Shown in pieces: positions 1-4,982 of a stretch of DNA of 5,644 nt; position 1 is the stretch's first letter, and each line of letters begins with the position of its first letter. The position numbers were made by a program, and so were the translations under genes. The stretch comes from Candidatus Brocadiaceae bacterium (lineage in GTDB: Bacteria; Planctomycetota; Brocadiia; SM23-32), in assembly GCA_030615435.1 (NCBI GenBank), contig JAUWZH010000181.1, forward strand, positions 1 to 5,644, in the 5' to 3' direction. The notes under the pieces were generated by a model. It was not told the origin of the DNA. It worked only from the letters and a program-made list of their open reading frames with translations, and searched no databases.

Positions 1-127
1 AATGCAGTTCATATCCCGCCTGGCCCAGCAGCAGGAAGGTGCCCGCCATCCCGAACTCGATGTCGTCGGGATGCGCCCCGATGGCGAAGGCGACTGGCCG
101 GTTCTGGTTTTTCGCCGACTCTGGCAC
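1..127 (-). CDS. PIG-L / LmbE family deacetylase, N-terminal fragment (runs off the left edge)
   Basis: Only the first 42 residues are in the window; the C-terminal part lies beyond base 1. They contain AIGAHPDDIEFGMAGTF, the signature of the zinc-dependent PIG-L/LmbE deacetylases, which remove N-acetyl groups from sugar-containing substrates. In that family the His and second Asp of HPDD (here H19 and D22) bind zinc, and the first Asp (D21) is the general base. The usual Cys/Gly-Gly-Thr after the motif reads Met-Ala-Gly-Thr here. The start is inferred: an in-frame stop lies at 149-151, and the GTG at 125-127 is the only usual start codon between it and HPDD. No clear Shine-Dalgarno precedes it. 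The gene diverges from araB, so shared control is possible. The substrate cannot be told from this fragment, and a role in sugar catabolism is only suggested by the neighbour. Confidence 0.8.
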   Translation of the reverse strand, partial: MPESAKNQNRPVAFAIGAHPDDIEFGMAGTFLLLGQAGYELH

Positions 128-193
128 TGCGCAGGCACTCGCAGAATCTCAACGCCAACTGCACCAACGATCCGCCTCTGACGACGGTCGCCT

Positions 194-221
194 ATTTTAT
201 CGTGGCTCCGAAGTAATGCAA
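194..221 (-). promoter_or_regulatory. Predicted sigma70-type promoter for the PIG-L gene
   Basis: Read on the minus strand, TTGCAT (216-221) is followed by a 16-base spacer and TAAAAT (194-199). Shifting the -35 box by one base (TTTGCA) gives a 17-base spacer. The -10 box lies in one of the few AT-rich patches of this GC-rich window. The predicted start near base 187 gives a leader of about 60 bases to the GTG start at 127. This is a match to consensus by eye only. Confidence 0.5.
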
Positions 222-252
222 ACCAAAAGGAAAAGACGGGCCCCGATCGCGG

Positions 253-281
253 TTGCGGCTCCTCCGCGCGGATTCTATACT
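253..281 (+). promoter_or_regulatory. Predicted sigma70-type promoter for araB
   Basis: TTGCGG (253-258), an exact 17-base spacer and TATACT (276-281) form a good sigma70-like promoter pointing at araB. Transcription would begin near 287-289, leaving a leader of about 67 bases. An A-rich stretch at 220-236 (including CCAAAAGGAAAAG) lies where an UP element could sit. The promoter is back to back with the predicted PIG-L promoter; the two -35 boxes are 31 bases apart. Confidence 0.6.
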
Positions 282-297
282 ACGCCCCCGACGGGAC

Positions 298-313
298 GCC
301 CCCACGTGGGGGC
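298..313. promoter_or_regulatory. Perfect 16-base palindrome, candidate operator in the araB leader
   Basis: GCCCCCACGTGGGGGC is a perfect inverted repeat with no central gap. It begins about ten bases after the predicted araB transcription start and ends 41 bases before the ATG. This is a typical place for a repressor to block transcription. It could instead act as an RNA hairpin in the leader, although a fold would lose its central bases to the loop. The first five C residues also belong to the second copy of a direct repeat, ACGCCCCC (282-289 and 296-303). No regulator gene is visible, so the binding protein is unknown. Confidence 0.5.
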
Positions 314-336
314 CGGACGTTTCTCCGACAGGTGGC

Positions 337-344
337 AAGGGGAG
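337..344 (+). promoter_or_regulatory. araB ribosome binding site
   Basis: AAGGGGAG lies 10 bases before the ATG at 355. It decides the araB start: the open frame extends upstream to 253, but that part shows no ribulokinase similarity and overlaps the predicted promoter, whereas the ATG at 355 opens directly into the kinase motif LGLDFGTES. Confidence 0.7.
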
Positions 345-354
345 CGGCGGAGCG

Positions 355-2043
355 ATGAGATTCAGCCTCGGACTTGATTTCGGCACGGAGTCGGTCAGGG
401 CCCTCCTGGTGGATCTGGACAGCGGCGAGGAGGTGGGCGAGGAGAGCTTCCAGTACCCCCACGGGGTGCTCGACGAAACCCTCCCCTGCGATGAGGCGAC
501 GCCTCTCGGGCCCGACTGGTTCCTGCAGGATCCGCGCGATTATCTCGAAGGGCTCGCTCGCGTGGTCCCGGGCGCCCTGCAGGAGGCCGGCGCCAGGGGG
601 ACGGACGTGGTCGGGATCGGGCTGGACTTCACCGCCTGCACCGTGATGCCGACCGACAGGCAGGGCACGCCCCTGTGCTGCAAAGAGGAGTTCTCAGCCG
701 ACCCGCAGGCTTGGGTCAAGCTCTGGAAGCACCACGGCGCCGCCCCCGAAGCCCTGCGCATCCAGACGGTGGCCGAGGAGCGCGGCGAGAAGTTCATGGA
801 CCATTACGCTCACGCCATCTCCAGCGAGTGGCTCCTGCCGAAAGCCCTCGAGATCCGGCACAGGTCCCCCGCCGTTTACGAGGCCGCCCACACCATCGTC
901 GAGGGGGCGGACTGGGTCCCCTGGCAGCTCACCGGCAGGCTGGCCCGCAACGCCTGCTGTGCGGGCTTCAAGGCCCTGTATCTGTCGCACCTCGGCGGCT
1001 ATCCGTCGCGGGAGTTCCTGGAGGCCGTCGAGGAGGGCTTCGGGGATTTCTACGAGGAAAAGGTGACGGGGCCCATCGTGCCGGCGGGCAGGGCCGTCGG
1101 AGGGCTGGGCGCCGGTTGGGCCGAGAGGCTCGCCCTGGCGCCGGGAACCCCCTTGAGCGCCGGCATGATTGACGCCCACATGGGCGTGCTCGGCGTCGGC
1201 ATCACGCAGGCCGGGCGGATGGCTCTCGTGCTCGGGACCTCGTTCTGCCAACTGATGCTCGGGGAGGAGCTGCGGCTCTGCGAAGGCCCCCTCGGAGTGG
1301 TCAGGGACGGGATAGTCTCCGGCTATTACGCTTACGAGGCCGGCCAGTCGGCCGGCGGCGACATCTACGCCTGGTTCGTGGAGAATTGCGTCCCGGCCCG
1401 CTACGAGGAGCGCGCCAGGCGCCAGGGCGTGAGCGTCCACGACGTGCTCAGCGCCGAGGCCGAGAAGCTCGCCCCTGGACAGAGCGGCCTGCTGGCGCTG
1501 GACTGGTGGAACGGAAACCGCAGCATTCTCATGGACGCCGAACTGAGCGGGCTGCTGGTCGGCGCAACCCTCAACACGAAACCGCAGGAGATCTACCGGG
1601 CGCTCGTCGAGGCCACGGCCTTCGGCACGCGGCGCATCCTCCAGGCATATCGGGACGGGGGCATCGAGGTCAGGGAGCTGGTGGGCTGCGGCGGCCTGCC
1701 GGAGAAAAACCCGTTCGTCATGCAGGTCTTCGCGGACGTGTGCAACATGCCGATCCGGCTCGCCGGCACGAGCCAGGCCATGGCACTCGGGGCGGCGATG
1801 TGCGGAGCGGCGGCCGCCGGTCGGGAACGCGGCGGCTTCGATTCCATCCACGAGGCCGCCCGGCGCATCGCCAAGCCGCTGAAAAAAACCTACGAGCCCG
1901 ACCCCGAGCACGCGGCCCTCTACGACGAGCTGTACCGCCAGTACGTGGACCTCCATGACCATTTCGGGCGCCGCGAGCGCCTGATGCACAGGCTGCGGGA
2001 AATCAGGGCGAGCAGCCAGCGCCCGCCGGCCGGGGACCGATAA
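355..2043 (+). CDS. araB: Ribulokinase (FGGY carbohydrate kinase family)
   Basis: This enzyme phosphorylates L-ribulose with ATP to L-ribulose 5-phosphate, the second step of L-arabinose breakdown in the cytoplasm. The product is 562 residues, close to known AraB proteins (about 560-566). The N-terminal FGGY lobe opens with GLDFGTESVRALLVD (6-20), the phosphate-1 region. Family motifs follow in order: GIGLDFTACT (87-96), WVKLWKHH (120-127), ISSEW (155-159), IDAHMGV (272-278), YEAGQSAGGDIYAWFVEN (327-344), LDWWNGNRS (382-390), CGGLPEKNPFVMQVFADV (445-462) and ALGAAM (477-482). W124, K206, D273 and E328 align, as I recall the Bacillus enzyme, with its ribulose-contacting and catalytic positions. 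The motifs, in particular DWWNGNRS and WVKLWKHH, point to AraB over xylulose, glycerol or gluconate kinases. No frameshift or missing motif is seen. The araA and araD partners are not in the window. Confidence 0.93.
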   Translation: MRFSLGLDFGTESVRALLVDLDSGEEVGEESFQYPHGVLDETLPCDEATPLGPDWFLQDPRDYLEGLARVVPGALQEAGARGTDVVGIGLDFTACTVMPTDRQGTPLCCKEEFSADPQAWVKLWKHHGAAPEALRIQTVAEERGEKFMDHYAHAISSEWLLPKALEIRHRSPAVYEAAHTIVEGADWVPWQLTGRLARNACCAGFKALYLSHLGGYPSREFLEAVEEGFGDFYEEKVTGPIVPAGRAVGGLGAGWAERLALAPGTPLSAGMIDAHMGVLGVGITQAGRMALVLGTSFCQLMLGEELRLCEGPLGVVRDGIVSGYYAYEAGQSAGGDIYAWFVENCVPARYEERARRQGVSVHDVLSAEAEKLAPGQSGLLALDWWNGNRSILMDAELSGLLVGATLNTKPQEIYRALVEATAFGTRRILQAYRDGGIEVRELVGCGGLPEKNPFVMQVFADVCNMPIRLAGTSQAMALGAAMCGAAAAGRERGGFDSIHEAARRIAKPLKKTYEPDPEHAALYDELYRQYVDLHDHFGRRERLMHRLREIRASSQRPPAGDR

Positions 2044-2121
2044 GCAGGGCTTGGGGGCTCAGGGGGTCGGTTCGTCTTCGTGCCCGCACTCGTCAGCAGG
2101 CGCCGTGCCGGACGGGCGCGG
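2044..2121. other. Convergent junction between araB and the PhoU-like gene
   Basis: This 78-base spacer lies between the two stop codons. Immediately after the araB stop come three G runs: GGG (2047-2049), GGGGG (2053-2057) and GGGGG (2062-2066). No classical terminator with a T run is visible for either gene. An inverted repeat at 2107-2151, listed separately, begins here and ends inside the PhoU-like gene. I see no small gene. Confidence 0.6.
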
Positions 2122-2151
2122 CTACTGCGCTTCCCCTTCCGGCCGTCCGGC
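2107..2151. repeat. Inverted repeat across the convergent gene ends
   Basis: GCCGGACGG (2107-2115) and CCGTCCGGC (2143-2151) are perfect 9-base arms around a 27-base loop. A small inner pairing, GCGC at 2117-2120 with GCGC at 2127-2130, could shorten the loop. The structure covers the last codons and stop of the PhoU-like gene and lies about 64 bases past the araB stop. It could stall or end transcription in both directions or protect mRNA ends, but there is no T tract. In such GC-rich DNA an arm of this size can arise by chance. Confidence 0.3.
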
Positions 2152-2814
2152 CTCTCCGCGCGTAGGGTGGAGGCAGAGGCCCAGACTTGCCACCTCGAGG
2201 GCCAGCTGTGCGATTTCCTCCAGGCAGCGGCCCACCAGCACAAGTGCCGTGCCGACTTCCGCAGGCAGCCTGCCGCCGGTGAGCTCTTCGTTGACCTGTC
2301 GGACAAGTTCCTCCTTCAGCGAACTCAGCTCGCGCGCGACGGGCTGAAGGTCCTCGGCCCCGGGGGCGTCGGGATTGGCGAGGGACTCAACGCTGCTGGT
2401 GAAGATGCCCTGCGTGATCTCAGCCATGCGGGGCAGGACCTCGGTGCATGGGCCGGGGGGCAGGCCGCGATGGGGGCACGCGCTCATGTGGCGCGAGATG
2501 CGAACGGCTTCGTCGGCCATCCGTTTCAGGTGCATCGCCATCTTTATGGCGCCGGCGACGAAGCGCACCTCCTCCAGGCGCAACTGCCCGCTTGCCAGGA
2601 TTTCCACGCAGAGGCTGTCGGTCTGAAGCCAGACCTTGTGGGCCTTGTAGTCTTCCAGGCGCACCTCCCGGGCCGCGCCGAAGTCCCCCTCCACCAACGC
2701 CACGATGGCCTCGGCGAGCACTGACTCCACAATGCCCGCCAGGGAGAGGACCTGCCCCTGGAGGGCCTTCAGTTCGGCCCGCACCTGCAGGCTGTTTGTA
2801 GGCTGCGCGTTCAT
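2122..2814 (-). CDS. PhoU-domain protein (PhoU-like, degenerate metal motifs)
   Basis: The 230-residue protein is predicted to be all helical, with two PhoU-type repeats at about 15-110 and 125-212. The first repeat shows the best match, EEVRFVAGAIKMAMHLKRMA (81-100) followed by DEAVRISRHM, which corresponds to the PhoU pattern of a DLR-like turn, hydrophobic helix and LERIGDHA. PhoU proteins damp phosphate uptake and PhoR signalling at the PstSCAB transporter, and binuclear metal sites form at E/DxxxD motifs. Here repeat 1 reads KRMAD (97-101), losing the first acid, and repeat 2 reads EEIAQ (199-203), losing the last. The length is close to usual PhoU (about 215-240). The ATG at 2814 is preceded by AGGA (2826-2829) at an 11-base spacing. 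No pst or phoBR gene is near; the upstream neighbour is yidC, 87 bases away. A true phosphate role is not shown, and a phosphate-independent PhoU-fold regulator is equally possible. Confidence 0.78.
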   Translation of the reverse strand: MNAQPTNSLQVRAELKALQGQVLSLAGIVESVLAEAIVALVEGDFGAAREVRLEDYKAHKVWLQTDSLCVEILASGQLRLEEVRFVAGAIKMAMHLKRMADEAVRISRHMSACPHRGLPPGPCTEVLPRMAEITQGIFTSSVESLANPDAPGAEDLQPVARELSSLKEELVRQVNEELTGGRLPAEVGTALVLVGRCLEEIAQLALEVASLGLCLHPTRGEAGRPEGEAQ

Positions 2815-2869
2815 CTTCGCGGAGATCCTGTGGCCGTATCTGGTCGTGAATCCTGCCGCTGAGCGATCA

Positions 2870-2894
2870 AAGGGGCAGGAACCTGAGGCCCCTT
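2870..2894 (-). other. Intercistronic inverted repeat between yidC and the PhoU-like gene
   Basis: In transcript direction AAGGGGC (2894-2888), an 11-base loop and GCCCCTT (2876-2870) form a 7-base-pair stem starting 7 bases after the yidC stop. It is followed by T-GATCGC rather than a U run, so it is not a convincing intrinsic terminator. It could weaken readthrough into the PhoU-like gene or protect the yidC mRNA end. I see no convincing promoter in the remaining 55 bases before the PhoU-like start, which favours at least partial readthrough. Confidence 0.35.
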
Positions 2895-2901
2895 CCCCCT
2901 T

Positions 2902-4902
2902 TCACCTCCGCTTTCGGGACTTGGAGCTTCGAACTTTCTCGCTTTTTTTCTGCTGTTCCTCGATTTGCCGCACCACCCTGCCGAGCAACCCCGGCTTACG
3001 GGCCTCGCTGGGGCGCGGGGTTCTCTTTTTCGGTTTCTGCTCTTGCCCGACCGGCGTGAGCTCCATTCCGGCCATTCGCCGGCGGATGAGCCACTGCTCC
3101 AGGATGCCAAGCGCGCTGCTCGCGGTCCAGTACAGCAGCAGGCCGCTTGCGAAATGGTAGAGCATCACAGCGAAGAAGAGGGGGAACCACTTCATGAACT
3201 GTTGCTGCTGCTGGGCGCGGGGGTCGGCCGGTTTGGGCATGAACTTCTGGTTCAGCATCCACGCGCCCGCCATGAGGAAGGGCAGTATGTTCAGCTCGTT
3301 GCCCAGAATCCACATGAAGAAGGGGAAATGCCACACGGTGTCCGGGCGGCTCAGGTCGCTTATCCAGCCGGGTATGAAGGGAGCCTGGCGCAGTTGCACG
3401 GCCGTGCGCAGCGTGACAAACAGGGCGATGAAGACCGGCATTTGCAGGAACATCGGCCAGCACCCGCTCATGGGATGCACGCCGTAGCGGCGGTAGAGGG
3501 TCATCTGTTCCTGGACCTGCCTTTGCTTGTCGTCCTTGTATTTCTTCTGGATCTCGGCCAGCTTGGGCTGGAGAGCCTGCATCTTTCGCATGCTCGTCTG
3601 GCTCATGCGCGTCAGGGGGTGAAGGGCAATCCTGACCAGCAACGTCAGCATCAGTATCGCCACCCCGTAGTTGCGCACCACGGAGTAGAAGCCCTTCAGA
3701 ATGCCCAGCATCAGGGGGCTGATGTAGTCAATCGTGCCGAACGAAAGATACCGCGTGAACTTGTGCAGACTGGCGGAGCGCAGGGCGCGCGTGATGCCTG
3801 CGCCGTACGGCTCCAGAGCCTCCTTCAGCACTGGCGCGGCGACCAACCAATACCTGTGAGCCAGCGTCCCGGCGGGCGGGAGGTTCACCTCCGCGGAATG
3901 AATCACCGTGGTGGCGTTGCTGCGGGCCAGTTGCGCGCGGTTCCGGTAGAGCTTGGGGTCCAGGGTTGCCTCTTTCCACCTGCCGCGGCCCTCGGCGATG
4001 TCCGTGTCAACGACGAGCTTGGACTCCACCGCCTTGACTCGATCCGGGCGCTCGGGCTGCAAGAACGCCACGAAATACTGACTGACCAGCCCTCCCCAGA
4101 GGATGCCGGCGGATTCATTCAAACGATTGCCGCCCCTCAGCTTCAAGGCCCCGACTTGGGCCACGTGGTAGCTGCCGCCCTCCCGCACACCCGCGACAGC
4201 GGCGAGGTAAGGGCTCTTGAGGGCCTCGCGCTCGATTCCCGCCGGCCCGCGCAGCCGGTATGTGAACCTCAGAGGGCCGTCCGTGCGGTTGATGAACTCC
4301 AGTTCCACCTCGTAGTGATGTGTGTCCGGCGCGATGCTGATGCTCTTGCGCACCGCAAGCCGTGGGTCGAGCACGCCCTCAAAGACGAGCGCGTCCTCAC
4401 CGCCGCTGACCATCTCGTAGAGGACCCGCTCGGTGGAGACGTCCTCCCGCCAGAGCCCCTCCCTGCCCGGGGGCGCGAGGAAGGTGACGGCCTCGATCAG
4501 GTCGCCGTAGTAGCCCTCCTGGAAGTCACGCAGCAGCGTCAGCACCGGCCTCTCCTCGAGGCCTTCCTCGGAGTAGGGCGCCTTGTAGCGGAGGAGCCTG
4601 AGCGATTCGAGGGCTGCGCCCCGGTTGGTCCACGAGGTCTCGATCACCTCGTTTCCCAGGGTGAAGTGCGCCTCTTCGACGTCCTCGGGGACCTCGATTT
4701 CCCGCCCGGGGAGAGGCGGCTGCCCTGCGGCCGTCTCGCTCGGAAGCGCCTCGCGGCCCCCTTCCTGAGGGCGCACCGGTGGGGGAGGCGCCTGGGCGCC
4801 TGGAGGGGCCTGCCTGTCATTGGCAATCCACGTGAACAGGTGCCAGCCGCCGATGATGAGCACGCTGAACAGCAGGAACCCTATGAACGTCTTCTTGTCC
4901 AT
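2902..4902 (-). CDS. yidC: Membrane protein insertase YidC
   Basis: YidC inserts and folds inner-membrane proteins, alone or with SecYEG. The product is 666 residues, longer than E. coli YidC (548). Order: N-terminal membrane segment (about 6-26) after MDKKTFIG; Pro/Gly/Gln-rich linker (31-66); a large beta-rich periplasmic domain (about 68-385); then the conserved insertase core with five further membrane segments. The core shows ILMLTLLVRIALHPLT (416-431), with R424 at the place of the groove arginine, a cytoplasmic coiled hairpin MQALQPKLAEIQKKYKDDKQ (441-460), GCWPMFLQMPVFIALF (480-495), LRQAPF (504-509), NQKFMPKP (551-558) and FASGLLLYW (584-592). The tail 611-666 has 18 Lys/Arg and 6 Glu. 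The ATG at 4902 is chosen because MDKKTFIGFLLFS is the usual YidC opening; GAGAGGG (4905-4911) precedes it only 2 bases away. A GTG at 4986 in frame is a less likely start. The gene follows a phosphoesterase gene after 80 bases, not rnpA/yidD. Confidence 0.95.
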   Translation of the reverse strand: MDKKTFIGFLLFSVLIIGGWHLFTWIANDRQAPPGAQAPPPPVRPQEGGREALPSETAAGQPPLPGREIEVPEDVEEAHFTLGNEVIETSWTNRGAALESLRLLRYKAPYSEEGLEERPVLTLLRDFQEGYYGDLIEAVTFLAPPGREGLWREDVSTERVLYEMVSGGEDALVFEGVLDPRLAVRKSISIAPDTHHYEVELEFINRTDGPLRFTYRLRGPAGIEREALKSPYLAAVAGVREGGSYHVAQVGALKLRGGNRLNESAGILWGGLVSQYFVAFLQPERPDRVKAVESKLVVDTDIAEGRGRWKEATLDPKLYRNRAQLARSNATTVIHSAEVNLPPAGTLAHRYWLVAAPVLKEALEPYGAGITRALRSASLHKFTRYLSFGTIDYISPLMLGILKGFYSVVRNYGVAILMLTLLVRIALHPLTRMSQTSMRKMQALQPKLAEIQKKYKDDKQRQVQEQMTLYRRYGVHPMSGCWPMFLQMPVFIALFVTLRTAVQLRQAPFIPGWISDLSRPDTVWHFPFFMWILGNELNILPFLMAGAWMLNQKFMPKPADPRAQQQQQFMKWFPLFFAVMLYHFASGLLLYWTASSALGILEQWLIRRRMAGMELTPVGQEQKPKKRTPRPSEARKPGLLGRVVRQIEEQQKKSEKVRSSKSRKRR

Positions 4903-4933
4903 GGCCCTCTCAGCCCGCAGGGAGGCACAGCAC

Positions 4934-4965
4934 CGCGCAGAGCCGTCTGTCCCGGCTCTCTCGCG
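4934..4965 (-). promoter_or_regulatory. Hairpin in the yidC leader
   Basis: In transcript direction CGCG, AGAGCCG (4959-4953), a 7-base loop GGACAGA and CGGCTCT (4945-4939), CGCG form an 11-base-pair stem with a small 2x1 internal loop (4960-4961 against 4938). It fills much of the 80-base gap between the phosphoesterase stop and the yidC ATG, ending 31 bases before that ATG. No U run follows, so it is not a standard terminator. It may be an mRNA processing or stability element or may modulate YidC translation. The function is inference. Confidence 0.4.
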
Positions 4966-4982
4966 GCTCGACCTTACTTCCT

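Noticed and set aside
253..354. A longer araB with 34 extra N-terminal residues
   Set aside because: The extension overlaps the predicted promoter and palindrome and has no kinase similarity. The ATG at 355 has a good ribosome binding site and opens into the conserved first motif.
39..377. A 112-codon open frame on the plus strand over the PIG-L start and the intergenic region
   Set aside because: It runs antisense through the HPDD motif and across both predicted promoters, and its product shows no recognisable feature.
694..1989. A 431-codon open frame on the minus strand opposite araB
   Set aside because: It is a shadow of araB caused by high GC and codon bias. It has no recognisable motifs, and araB is complete in the other direction.
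2080..2724. A 214-codon open frame on the plus strand opposite the PhoU-like gene
   Set aside because: It has no family resemblance and no convincing start signal, while the minus-strand frame shows PhoU repeats and an upstream AGGA.
4903..4982. A MifM-like or other regulatory leader peptide before yidC
   Set aside because: No short frame with its own start, ribosome binding site and arrest-like sequence is visible in this gap.
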